From contig CATPBJ010000017.1 of the NCBI GenBank assembly GCA_955652395.1, positions 1 to 64,000 of the forward strand: DNA of 64,000 bases, written 5' to 3'. Under the pieces are notes generated by a model. That model made no database searches, had not been told where the DNA came from, and saw nothing but the letters and a program-made list of their open reading frames with translations. The position numbers and the translations under genes were made by a program. Source of the stretch: an uncultured Terriglobales bacterium. Lineage in GTDB: Bacteria; Acidobacteriota; Terriglobia; Terriglobales; Acidobacteriaceae. Positions 1-9,508 of the stretch are shown one piece after another (positions within the stretch are counted from its first letter, which is position 1; every line of letters starts with the position of its first letter).

Positions 1-1
1 A

Positions 2-1225
2 GCGTTGCTGGGCATGGCGGCTCTGGCCATCGACGTATTGACTTTGTATGTCGCTCACGGTGAAGCTCAACGCGCTGCGGATGCGGCGGCCCTGGCGGGT
101 GCCCGGATGTTTGCCTCCTCGGGATACACCACGAACTCGACAACCCTGGCGGCAGCCGATATTTGCCAAACCGCAGCAGCCGGTGCTGATGCAGCCGCCA
201 ACCGCCAAGCGGAAGCGGTTGCAGCGCAAAACCTTATCGGCGGACAACCGGCTGCGGTTCAGTCCGTCACCTGCAATGTCACAGCCGCGAATCCTCAAAT
301 TGCAGTCACGATACATCGCACCGGTCTGCCCACCTTCTTTGGACGTATCTGGGGAGGCACCGCCAATAGCGTGACCGCCACAGCCATGGCTGAGGCGTAT
401 AACCCTTCTGGTTCTACGGCCCCGATTCAGGTGCTCAAGCCCTGGCTGATACCCAATTGCGACCCCACGAACGGAGCGCCAGCTAACCCAGACTGTGGGG
501 CGGGAGCCTACTTCGTCAGTCCAGTGGACGGGGGAATTGAGAACAACGGTTCATTCGTGGGCAAGCCGATCACCCTGAAGTACGTCACCGGCGGGGGTCC
601 GCCTATTGCGACGCCCCCCGGGACTCTTTCCTACTACCGCTTGGACGTCCCGATGCGGCCCCCGCAGCCCCTTTGTCCGTCGACCAGCGCAGTCTCTTGC
701 GACCAGGTAGGAAGTAACGATTATCACGACAATATCGCGTGCTCCTCAACTTTTCAGTACAGTTGCGGCCAGACGGTCGGAGCGGGTCAGACAGTGACGG
801 TAGGAGGTGGATCAGGTGGTGACACTAACGAGGGGACACAGTGCCTGATTCACGCAAGCGGTCAGGGTCCAATGTTGGGCCAGGATCAAATGACTACCAC
901 CAACCCAGTCAGAATAACCGGTGGAGACAATAATCCGAACCCTGTGCTGCAAGGGATCACTAATATCAGCCGTAGTGATTCGATTGTCACGGTTCCGATC
1001 TACAAAGGTGTCGGAAATCCCAACCTTTGCCCCGGGGGTTGCAGTGGAACGGGGACGATCGTGGGTTTCTTGCAGCTCGGAATTAACGAGAACGTCGCGG
1101 GTGCACCCAACGGACAGGTCAAGGGTGTGATCATGAATGTCGCAGGGTGTAACCCGGGCGCTGGCAATCCCGCAGTCTCCGGCGGCGGAGTGTCTCCCAT
1201 CCCGGTGCGGCTAATTCACCAATAA
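2..1225 (+). CDS. TadG/TadE-like pilus assembly protein, 5' partial at window edge
   Basis: N-terminal 'ALAIDVLTLYVAHGEAQRAADAAALAGAR' is typical of TadE/TadG-like proteins; the frame is open to the window edge. Confidence 0.75.
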   Translation, partial: ALLGMAALAIDVLTLYVAHGEAQRAADAAALAGARMFASSGYTTNSTTLAAADICQTAAAGADAAANRQAEAVAAQNLIGGQPAAVQSVTCNVTAANPQIAVTIHRTGLPTFFGRIWGGTANSVTATAMAEAYNPSGSTAPIQVLKPWLIPNCDPTNGAPANPDCGAGAYFVSPVDGGIENNGSFVGKPITLKYVTGGGPPIATPPGTLSYYRLDVPMRPPQPLCPSTSAVSCDQVGSNDYHDNIACSSTFQYSCGQTVGAGQTVTVGGGSGGDTNEGTQCLIHASGQGPMLGQDQMTTTNPVRITGGDNNPNPVLQGITNISRSDSIVTVPIYKGVGNPNLCPGGCSGTGTIVGFLQLGINENVAGAPNGQVKGVIMNVAGCNPGAGNPAVSGGGVSPIPVRLIHQ

Positions 1226-1376
1226 GCGCTGTTCGAGACGGAGCGGGCGTTGTGGCCCGTCGCTGGAGCGGCATGGGATGGAATGTCATCGGTAAGGCGT
1301 ACTTCAAGCTAAGGCGAAAGCTGCGAACGCTCGGGGTATTCGCGCCCACAACTGTGGCACAAAGCGCATTGGCTGG

Positions 1377-1616
1377 TCACTGACACACCAGCCGCCGCCG
1401 CTCGTGCGGTAGCCTAGCCGGACTAACGTTGGGCTTGGAATCTTTCAAGAGCACAAGAGCCATGTCTATCGGAGGGTCTTTGCGGAAATCTTTCCAGCCG
1501 TATTCGTGCTCCGCAAACCAACACGCGAACGCCGCTATTCGTTCGTCAGACGTTAGCCTGCCTTTGTACTTGCTGACCGCCTCAAGCGCTCGTTGTTTGC
1601 GACCTTCATCCGGCAT
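1377..1616 (-). CDS. small hypothetical protein
   Basis: 79-aa ORF with protein-like composition; no family recognised. Confidence 0.3.
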   Translation of the reverse strand: MPDEGRKQRALEAVSKYKGRLTSDERIAAFACWFAEHEYGWKDFRKDPPIDMALVLLKDSKPNVSPARLPHERRRLVCQ

Positions 1617-2125
1617 TGGAACAGATTACCAGTGGTAGGTACTGTGAGCCGAGGCCCGCACCTGCATTATTAAGGAGTCGGAACACCGCTTCAATGCTTG
1701 CAGATTTGAACAGCGGTGAGGATGACACCCACTATAGCCACAACGATCCGACACCCGATAGAAACTCATTTGAGCGTCTCAGCCGTCGCATCCCTTTCGA
1801 CAATCGCACCTTGCCCTCTCAATCCAGCCTGAACCTCGTCCGCAAGCTGCGAGTCGTTGAAATCCTTCCATTCTGCCATGTCTTCAAGCCATGTACCCTA
1901 GAAACTCGGGTTCATGCGGTCGGTCCCACATATAGATTCCGGCAATTTCTGGCAGCCCTAGCTTGTCAATCTTGCTCTTCCACAGCTGTACGGATTTGAC
2001 TTGAAGTTCGTGCCAAGAAACTTTTTCTCCCCGTTCTAGTCGGATTGCCAGCTGCCGATCTACAAGGACCAAGCGAGTGTCTGAGCCGATAGAGCGTTTC
2101 AAATTTCCAGCGCATGCAGCACGAG

Positions 2126-2206
2126 TGAAATCGTGCCCTTCCCGGGTTTCGAAACCACGGTCACGAGACTCAGGTTTTGGAATCGCAAGGGAAGGGTACG
2201 ACTTCA
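2126..2206. repeat. imperfect inverted repeat (TGAAATCGTGCCCTTCCC / GGGAAGGGTACGACTTCA), REP-like
   Basis: 18-nt arms matching 16/18 at 2126-2143 and 2189-2206, followed by a GGCTTCAGCC box. Confidence 0.6.
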
Positions 2207-2419
2207 AGTCGTGCCATAAGCTGCCGAAAAGGAGCCGGGCTTCAGCCGCCGAGGTCCGCTGGCTCATCCCGAGCTGGACTTTTTCGCACCGTCTGAACTC
2301 GTGCTCTTTCTATTTCGTGGCGCGCGGTGTCTTCCCCAGCCTCCCAGCTCGTGAAGCCGCCCGAAACCGGCCGTCACGTGTGCTAGTCTGCAGGCATCGA
2401 ATTCGACGAAAGGTTTTGG

Positions 2420-3364
2420 TTGAACGCATCTTGGTCAATCCGCGTCGGCACTGCCGGCTGGTCCTACAAAGACTGGGAAGGAATCTTCTATCCGCCGGGA
2501 ATGCTGCACCGGAAACAGCACCCCCTGGAGATCCTGGCGCGCTGCTTTGACATGGTGGAAATCAACACGTCCTTCTACGGACACATTAAACCGCATCTGG
2601 CCAAACTCTGGGTGCGGAAAGCGGAGGCCGTGAATCCAGATTTCATGTTCACCGCCAAGCTGCATCGCTCATTCACGCATAATCCCATGGCCGTCATGGA
2701 GCCTACTTCGGCCGCGTCCATCAGGCCTAACGATGAGGACGAAGCCCGGGCTCGCGAAGGGCTGGAGGCGCTGGCTGGAGAAGGAAAATTAGGCGCGCTG
2801 CTCATTCAATTTCCGGTTTCCTTTAAGAACACATCCCTGAACCGCGAATATGTCGAGCGCCTGATACGCCAGTTCATCGAATATCCCCGCGTGATCGAAG
2901 TGCGCCACGACAGTTGGGACAACCAGGAGACCATAAATTACTTCACCCAGAAGAATGTCGCGTTCTGTAACATCGACCAGCCCCTGATCGGCCGCTCGCT
3001 CGAACCTACGGAACACGTGACTTCCCCGGTCGGCTACGTGCGTCTTCACGGACGAAACTACAACCAGTGGTTTGACGCGGATACCGGTGCCGACCGCTAC
3101 AACTATCTCTACAGCGAAGCCGAGCTCGCGGGATGGAAAGACAAAATCGTTCGCATCGCCGGCAAAGGCGAAGTCACCTATGTCGTGACCAACAATCACT
3201 TCGAAGGCAAGGCCGGAGTGAACGCGTTGCAACTCAAAAACATGATTACGGGACAGCGCGTGAAGGCGCCAGAGCCGCTGCTGAAGCACTATCCTGAGCT
3301 GAGCAAGATTGCAGATCCGATCTACGACGGCACCGCGAATCCAAACCTGCCGCTGCTGGCGTGA
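2420..3364 (+). CDS. DUF72 (YecE-like) family protein
   Basis: N-terminus 'IRVGTAGWSYKDWEGIFYPP...FDMVEINTSFYG' and 'YVRLHGRN' motif. Confidence 0.9.
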   Translation: MNASWSIRVGTAGWSYKDWEGIFYPPGMLHRKQHPLEILARCFDMVEINTSFYGHIKPHLAKLWVRKAEAVNPDFMFTAKLHRSFTHNPMAVMEPTSAASIRPNDEDEARAREGLEALAGEGKLGALLIQFPVSFKNTSLNREYVERLIRQFIEYPRVIEVRHDSWDNQETINYFTQKNVAFCNIDQPLIGRSLEPTEHVTSPVGYVRLHGRNYNQWFDADTGADRYNYLYSEAELAGWKDKIVRIAGKGEVTYVVTNNHFEGKAGVNALQLKNMITGQRVKAPEPLLKHYPELSKIADPIYDGTANPNLPLLA

Positions 3365-3384
3365 TGGTTCTAGACAATCGATGA

Positions 3385-4626
3385 TTAGACTTTAGCGGCG
3401 AGTTCTTCTTTGGCGGCGTAGTGCGATTCTACATAGTCGTCGAGGATCTGAATGAACTCGGCGACGATTTTGTCGCCCTTCAGTGTGGTGAACAGGCGGC
3501 CGTCAACGTAAACCGGAGCCTTCGGTTCCTCGAACGTTCCGGGCAATGAGATGCCGAGGCTGGCATGCTTTGATTCGCCCGGGCCGTTGACCACGCAGCC
3601 CATGACTGCCACTTTCATCTCTTCGACGCCGGTGTGGCGTCCCTTCCATACCGGCATCTGGTCGCGTAGATAAGACTGAATCTGCTGGGCCATTTCCTGG
3701 AAGAAAGTGCTGGTGGTGCGGCCGCATCCGGGGCAAGCCGTCACCTGGGGCGTGAAGCTGCGGATGCCGAGAGATTGCAGAATCTGCTGCGCCACTCGGA
3801 CCTCTTCGGTGCGATCGCCGCCCGGAGCAGGCGTAAGCGAGACGCGGATGGTGTCGCCAATGCCTTCCTGCAGCAAAACGCCGAGGGCCGCGCTCGAAGC
3901 AACGATTCCTTTGGCTCCCATGCCGGCTTCGGTAAGTCCGAGGTGCAGCGGATAACTGCAGCGCGCAGCCAGCGAGCGGTACACGTCAATCAGGTCCTGG
4001 ACTCCGCTAACCTTGGCGCTCAGGATGATCTGATCCGGCCGCAATCCATACTTCTCAGCCAGTCCGGCGGAATTCAATGCGCTGACGACCATGGCTTCCA
4101 TGGTGACTTCACGGGCGTCTTTGGGCTCGGGCAGCAGCGAATTCTCGTCCATCATGCGCGTAAGCAGCGCCTGGTCGAGCGATCCCCAGTTCACACCGAT
4201 ACGTACTGGCTTCTGGTTCTCGACCGCAACCTCGATCATCGTGCGGAAATTGTTATCGTCCTTGCGCCCGATGCCTACGTTGCCGGGGTTGATGCGGTAC
4301 TTGGCCAGGGCGCGGGCACACTCGGGATATTTCTTGAGCAGGATGTGTCCGTTGTAATGGAAATCGCCGATAATGGGCACATGCACGCCCTGGCCATCGA
4401 GTTGATCCACGATAGGCGCAACCGCAGCCGCGGCTTCTTCGTTGTTGACCGTGACTCGCACCAACTCGGACCCGGCTCGGACCAACTCCGCAACCTGCTG
4501 AACAGTGGAAGGAACATCAGCGGTATCGGTATTGGTCATCGACTGCACCACAACGGGTGCATCGCTACCGATTCGCACGCCGTCGATCGAGCCTGTAACG
4601 GATTTCCTGCGTCTAATGTCTGCCAT
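3385..4626 (-). CDS. ispG: 4-hydroxy-3-methylbut-2-en-1-yl diphosphate synthase
   Basis: '[14 protein letters not shown]', '[12 protein letters not shown]', '[12 protein letters not shown]' motifs. Confidence 0.96.
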   Translation of the reverse strand: MADIRRRKSVTGSIDGVRIGSDAPVVVQSMTNTDTADVPSTVQQVAELVRAGSELVRVTVNNEEAAAAVAPIVDQLDGQGVHVPIIGDFHYNGHILLKKYPECARALAKYRINPGNVGIGRKDDNNFRTMIEVAVENQKPVRIGVNWGSLDQALLTRMMDENSLLPEPKDAREVTMEAMVVSALNSAGLAEKYGLRPDQIILSAKVSGVQDLIDVYRSLAARCSYPLHLGLTEAGMGAKGIVASSAALGVLLQEGIGDTIRVSLTPAPGGDRTEEVRVAQQILQSLGIRSFTPQVTACPGCGRTTSTFFQEMAQQIQSYLRDQMPVWKGRHTGVEEMKVAVMGCVVNGPGESKHASLGISLPGTFEEPKAPVYVDGRLFTTLKGDKIVAEFIQILDDYVESHYAAKEELAAKV

Positions 4627-4656
4627 GGGGAAGGTTTAGTTTAACACGGGAGCAGA

Positions 4657-4883
4657 TAGCTCTCAGCCGTTAGCTCTCAGCCATCAGCGTCTAAAATCTG
4701 CAGAATGAATGATTTAATCAAGATGGATACTACGTTTGATACCGACTTATGAGAACAAGGCTGATAGCCGGCATCGCGGTTCGCAATGGCGGCCTTTGCG
4801 GTTCCGATGGCTTACGTAGGGAACCGGCGAAGCGAACCCAGCGACTGAGGGCCGAAAGCTGATGGCTGGTAGCTGAGAGCTGT
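4657..4883. repeat. inverted pair of heptamer arrays (H1)
   Basis: left TAGCTCT|CAGCCGT|TAGCTCT|CAGCCAT|CAGC at 4657-4688; right CTGAGGG|CCGAAAG|CTGATGG|CTGGTAG|CTGAGAG at about 4845-4882. Confidence 0.75.
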
Positions 4884-4884
4884 C

Positions 4885-6225
4885 CTAGGGCGTTCTCTGC
4901 ATAATGCCGGGCAGCATCTTCAGAACGTCGTTGTAGATGACCATAACGGCGAACAGGACCAGAAACACAAAGGCCGCCTGGTAGATTCGCTCTTTGATCC
5001 TCAGGCTGATGTCCCTGCGGATCAGGCTTTCGACGAACAGCAGCAGGATGACTCCACCGTCCATGATGGGAATGGGCAGCAGGTTAAAGATGCCCAGGTT
5101 CAGGCTGATGCCGGCGGTCAACTCCAAAAGCGGGGTCCAGCCTTTCTTGCTGGCGGCCTGGCCAGCGGCGCGTCCGATGCCGATTGGGCCCTCGATCGAG
5201 CGGATCGAGATCTTGCGCTGGATCATCTTCTGCACCAGCTCCAGGATCAGAAGCGAGCCTTGCTTGTTCTGCTCCACCGACCGGCGAAATGCGGCCGCAA
5301 ATGGCAAGGCCGATATCTTCATGGGCGCGCTCCCGATGCCTACGCGGTAGCGTTGATCGCCTCTGACATCGGACAAGACAGGCTGCACGGTGAAGTTGAG
5401 CAGTTGGCCATCGCGTCTGACCGTGATCTGGATCGGTCTGTCCTGGGTGCGCTTCAAGCTTTCGATCATGGCCTCGAGGCCGGCAATGGGCTGCCCGTCC
5501 ACGCTGACGATCTCGTCGCCCAGCTTCATTCCGGCTCTTTCCGCCGGCATACCGGACTCCAGGTCGGTAATGGGGAAGCTCGGTTCCTTCGGCGCCCATC
5601 CCGCGGAACCCATTTGGTTGGGACCGTAGGCCTCGGGCACGATGGTTTTGGTTAGGATCTGACCTCCCCGCTCGAAGGCCACATCGAGGGGCTGGTTGGG
5701 GTTCAACGCTTCTCTCGGAATTACTTGCTCCCAGGTCGGGTTTTGTATGCCGTCGATGCGAACGATGCGGTCTCCAGCGAGGATTCCGGCCTTCGCTGCG
5801 GGGGTATCCTGCAGCACCCATCCAATCACCGCGGGCTCGTCCAGCACCGCAGGATATTCGTAGTGCACCATGTAGACGCAGGTGAGTAGGCCGACGGCGA
5901 ACAGAATGTTCATCGCCGGACCGGCGATGGCGATGATGAAACGATGCCAGCGCGGGTGCGACATGAACTCACCCGGATCGTTAGTGCGGGCGTCCATCGG
6001 GTTCTCGCCCGACATCTTTACGTAGCCGCCGAGCGGGATGGCGGCGATGCGGTAGTCGGTATCCCCACGGCGAAAGCCAAACAGGCGTTTCCCGAAACCG
6101 ATGGAGAAGACCTCGACACGCACTCCCAGCAGTTTGGCGGTCGCGTAGTGGCCGAACTCGTGAATCAGGATCATGAATCCCAAAATCACGCCGACGGAGA
6201 GCACGGCAATCAAAAATCCAGACAT
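4885..6225 (-). CDS. rseP: RIP metalloprotease RseP (site-2 protease)
   Basis: HEFGH zinc motif near the N-terminus, PDZ regions, C-terminal NLLPIPIMDGG. Confidence 0.94.
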   Translation of the reverse strand: MSGFLIAVLSVGVILGFMILIHEFGHYATAKLLGVRVEVFSIGFGKRLFGFRRGDTDYRIAAIPLGGYVKMSGENPMDARTNDPGEFMSHPRWHRFIIAIAGPAMNILFAVGLLTCVYMVHYEYPAVLDEPAVIGWVLQDTPAAKAGILAGDRIVRIDGIQNPTWEQVIPREALNPNQPLDVAFERGGQILTKTIVPEAYGPNQMGSAGWAPKEPSFPITDLESGMPAERAGMKLGDEIVSVDGQPIAGLEAMIESLKRTQDRPIQITVRRDGQLLNFTVQPVLSDVRGDQRYRVGIGSAPMKISALPFAAAFRRSVEQNKQGSLLILELVQKMIQRKISIRSIEGPIGIGRAAGQAASKKGWTPLLELTAGISLNLGIFNLLPIPIMDGGVILLLFVESLIRRDISLRIKERIYQAAFVFLVLFAVMVIYNDVLKMLPGIMQRTP

Positions 6226-6237
6226 AATAAAGTTTTC

Positions 6238-7449
6238 CTACTCCACCCGCATTGCGGTTGAGACCGGCCGTGAACCCTCCGACCTTGCCCCCACGCTCTC
6301 GACTCTTTCGCGTGCCATTTCACGCGCTCCAGCGTCCGCTTCCAACACCTGTTCTATAGATTCCAACTTACCTACTTGCGTTGCAGAAAGGACTTCCCGG
6401 ATCACTTCAGGAATATGGTTGAAACCGATACGGTCCTGCAGAAACGCCGCCACTGCGATCTCGTCGGCGGCGTTGAGTGCAACCGTTTTCGTACCCCCAG
6501 CCTCCGCCGCTTCATAGGCGAGACCCAGACAAGGGAATTTTTCCATATCCGGCGGTAGGAATTCCAGATGTCGTAAGTCCATGACCGGGAAGCGCATAGC
6601 GGACGGAATGCGATCCGGATAAGTCAACGCATACAGGATGGGCAACCGCATGTCGGTTACCGAAAACTGAGCAAGTATGCTGCCATCCACGAACTCGACC
6701 ATGGAGTGAATTGTGGATTGCGGATGCACCATCACCTGCACCCGGCCGGGCGGCAAGTTGAACAAACGACAAGCCTCGATCACTTCAAATCCCTTGTTCA
6801 TCAGGGTGGCCGAATCGATGGTGATGCGCTGCCCCATTTTCCAGGTGGGATGGTTCAGCGCCTGGGCAACCGTGATCGAAGAAAATTGCGACTTGGGTGT
6901 GTAAAGAAATGGTCCTCCGGAGGCGGTCAACCAGATCCGTTCGACCTCTTCCATCCTGCCACCGCGCAGGCACTGGTGGATTGCATTGTGCTCGCTGTCG
7001 ATCGGCAGCAGCGGTTTGCGTTGACGCCGCGCTTCGGCAGTGATCAACTCTCCCGCTGCAACCAGGCATTCCTTGTTGGCCAGCCCCACCGTCTTTCCGG
7101 CTCTTACCGCCTCGTAAGTGGCTTTGAGCCCCGCCACGCCCACGATCGCGCTGACCACAAAATCCACCTCCGGATGAGTAGCTACCCGGACGGTGCCGGC
7201 CTGGCCGTGCACGACTTCAACCCCTTTTCTTCCTGACGTCTGCAGTCGCGATCGCAGAATCTCCGCATCGACGGCGGTGGCAATTGAAATGAGTTTGGGC
7301 TTCCAGCGCCAGGCCTGCTCGAAGGCAGTGTCTACATTCTGTCCCACGGCAAGGGCCATCACCTCAAAAAGCTCGGGATGGGCTTCGACCACGCTCAGCG
7401 TGCTGCGACCAATCGAGCCCGTGGATCCCAGGATGGCAATACGTTTCAT
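6238..7449 (-). CDS. dxr: 1-deoxy-D-xylulose-5-phosphate reductoisomerase
   Basis: 'MKRIAILGSTGSIGRSTLSVVEAHPE', 'LLPIDSEHNAI', 'NHPTWKMGQRITIDSATLMNKGFEVIEA'. Confidence 0.96.
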   Translation of the reverse strand: MKRIAILGSTGSIGRSTLSVVEAHPELFEVMALAVGQNVDTAFEQAWRWKPKLISIATAVDAEILRSRLQTSGRKGVEVVHGQAGTVRVATHPEVDFVVSAIVGVAGLKATYEAVRAGKTVGLANKECLVAAGELITAEARRQRKPLLPIDSEHNAIHQCLRGGRMEEVERIWLTASGGPFLYTPKSQFSSITVAQALNHPTWKMGQRITIDSATLMNKGFEVIEACRLFNLPPGRVQVMVHPQSTIHSMVEFVDGSILAQFSVTDMRLPILYALTYPDRIPSAMRFPVMDLRHLEFLPPDMEKFPCLGLAYEAAEAGGTKTVALNAADEIAVAAFLQDRIGFNHIPEVIREVLSATQVGKLESIEQVLEADAGAREMARERVESVGARSEGSRPVSTAMRVE

Positions 7450-7488
7450 GAGCCAGACATTCAGGTGGGGCGCAGCCAGGGGGGAGGC

Positions 7489-8391
7489 TTATTGCATCAC
7501 GCGCCAAGCCGCATGGTACCACAGCAGGGGAGCCGCGAAGAGCAGGGCATCAATTCTGTCAAGCATGCCCCCGTGTCCGGGAAGAAGCGTTCCGGAATCC
7601 TTGACTCCGGCTCCTCTCTTGATCAGCGACTCCACCAGATCGCCCAGCTGTGCGGCGACATTAATCGCCGCGGAAAGCAGAATGACCGGCCACAGCGGCA
7701 CCTTCTCCAGGGCGAATAAGCCATCCTTCTTTTCGATTAGATGCGCATTCAGCACAAAGGTGCTGATCGGCAGCGCGTAGTTATATAGCAACATTCCAAC
7801 CCCCACGCTTGCGATCATCGAGGCCAGCGCTCCTTCCCACGTCTTTTTGGGACTGATGCGCGGCGACATTAAGTGGCGACCCAGCGAACGCCCCACAAAA
7901 TACGCAAAAATGTCCCCTGCCCACACCAGCAAGAGCAGGTACAGCAGCAGGAATGAGCCTGAGGCCTGTGCCCGAATCTGCACCAGGCATCCCAACGGCA
8001 GGGCAATATAGGCGAAGGCAAACGCCGAAGTCATGGCGGCGGGAAGTCCGGTGCTGAGATCAGCCCGTCTCATGCCGATCACCAGAAAAATACACGGCGC
8101 GATGGCCGCCACAAATACCGCGGTGCCGGCAAACACCGAGGTCGACAGCAAGGGAGTGTCATGCCCTAGATTGACCGCCAGAAACAGGAAGAACAACCCG
8201 ACAAAAATGTAGGTCGGCCAGTGAAAGGGCCGGATTTTGTAGGCCTCCGAAATTTTGAGCAGCTCCTGGACTGCCAGCAACGCGACCAGGGCCGTAATCA
8301 AAGCGACCACCGGTACCGGCGCCCGCAGCACCAGCAGCAGGACGATCGGAATCAGCACAACCGCAGTAAGGATTCGTTTCAGTAGTTGCAA
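7489..8391 (-). CDS. cdsA: phosphatidate cytidylyltransferase
   Basis: polytopic membrane protein; CdsA signature-like 'SPKKTWEGALAS...DLVESLIKRGAGVKDSGTLLPGHGGMLDRID'. Confidence 0.94.
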   Translation of the reverse strand: MQLLKRILTAVVLIPIVLLLVLRAPVPVVALITALVALLAVQELLKISEAYKIRPFHWPTYIFVGLFFLFLAVNLGHDTPLLSTSVFAGTAVFVAAIAPCIFLVIGMRRADLSTGLPAAMTSAFAFAYIALPLGCLVQIRAQASGSFLLLYLLLLVWAGDIFAYFVGRSLGRHLMSPRISPKKTWEGALASMIASVGVGMLLYNYALPISTFVLNAHLIEKKDGLFALEKVPLWPVILLSAAINVAAQLGDLVESLIKRGAGVKDSGTLLPGHGGMLDRIDALLFAAPLLWYHAAWRVMQ

Positions 8392-8397
8392 GCCGCT

Positions 8398-9228
8398 CTA
8401 GCTCCGACCCATCTTGGATGGATGTTGATGAGAGCTGTGGGTATCTGCGGCGTTGCCGGCCAGGCCGCCGTAACGCCGCTCGCGCTTCTGATACTCTGCG
8501 ATGCCTTCGAGCAGGTGCACGCCGCGGAACTCAGGCCACAAGGTCGGAGTGACATAGATTTCGGCATAGGCCAATTGCCACAACAGGAAGTTGCTCAGCC
8601 GCATCTCGCCGCTAGTGCGAACTACCAGATCGGGGTCGGGCAGGTGACGTGTGTACAAGTTCTGCGACACCGCGTCCTCATCAATATTCAGATGGTCCAG
8701 ACCGCCGTTGCGGGCTGCGGCGTCCACGATCGACCGAAACGCATCCACCAGTTCGGTGCGCGCACTGTAATTGAGCGCCAAGGTCAGTACCATACCGGTG
8801 TTGCCCGCGGTCGCATCGCGTGCCCATGCCATCTTTTCCTGCACCGAAGGGGGGAGCTCATGCTGGCGTCCAATGTATTCGAGCCGGATGTTGTTCTTGT
8901 TGAGGGTCGGGACTTCCGCTTTGAGATAGCGGCACAGCAGGCCCATCAGGAAATCGACTTCGCTGCGGGGACGCTTCTTCCAGTTCTCTTCCGAAAACGC
9001 ATACAGGGTCAGCCAGGGAATGCCGATGCGCGCGGCGGTCTCCACCGTGGAGCGCACGGATGCGACTCCGGCGCGATGTCCGGCCATGCGCGGCAAGTGG
9101 CGGCGGCGCGCCCAGCGACCGTTGCCGTCCATGATGATGGCGATGTGTTTCGGGAGCCGTTCCGGATCAAGCCGCTGATAAACTTCTGCTTCCTTGCGAT
9201 CCAGCCCGGCAGGAATCGTCGCTTGCAA
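8398..9228 (-). CDS. uppS: isoprenyl transferase (undecaprenyl diphosphate synthase)
   Basis: 'HIAIIMDGNGRWARRR...GHRAG', 'DPDLVVRTSGEMRLSNFLLWQLAYAEIYVTPTLWPEF'. Confidence 0.96.
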   Translation of the reverse strand: MQATIPAGLDRKEAEVYQRLDPERLPKHIAIIMDGNGRWARRRHLPRMAGHRAGVASVRSTVETAARIGIPWLTLYAFSEENWKKRPRSEVDFLMGLLCRYLKAEVPTLNKNNIRLEYIGRQHELPPSVQEKMAWARDATAGNTGMVLTLALNYSARTELVDAFRSIVDAAARNGGLDHLNIDEDAVSQNLYTRHLPDPDLVVRTSGEMRLSNFLLWQLAYAEIYVTPTLWPEFRGVHLLEGIAEYQKRERRYGGLAGNAADTHSSHQHPSKMGRS

Positions 9229-9323
9229 GCTAACCTCTGCTGTTTCAAGAAGCTAACACAGGGTATCGGAGCTTGCAATGATACTACGGTGGCACCCGGG
9301 AATGGTTGTGCCGTCGCATCGGA

Positions 9324-9440
9324 CTACGTGGGGACAGATGTCTCATCTGTCCGGCGGAGCGAAGCTCCGCTTTTTGCTTGGTAAGAAAGACCTGTCGAGC
9401 GTTCGACAGGATAGATGAGGACATCTGTCCCTACGTGGTT
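9324..9440. repeat. composite palindromic repeat, family B
   Basis: terminal arms CTACGTGGGGACAGATGTCTCATC / GATGAGGACATCTGTCCCTACGTGG around small hairpins GGAGCGAAGCTCC and CTGTCGAGCGTTCGACAG. Confidence 0.75.
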
Positions 9441-9508
9441 CGGGTGGAACAGCTGTCATCCGTGAACACGCTTTACAGTCGCGACCTCAACCTTATATTC
9501 TCCCGCCC

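Noticed and set aside
3775-4644. Long plus-strand ORF of 289 aa opposite ispG
   Set aside because: Antisense to a clearly recognisable essential gene; high-GC shadow ORF. The same reasoning removes 8386-9384 (+), 9722-10909 (-), 17611-18405 (-), 23419-24744 (+), 39050-39844 (+) and 41882-42712 (+).
4657-4883. Possible CRISPR array or short-spacer repeat
   Set aside because: Units are 7 nt with no spacers and form inverted pairs; no cas genes recognised anywhere in the window
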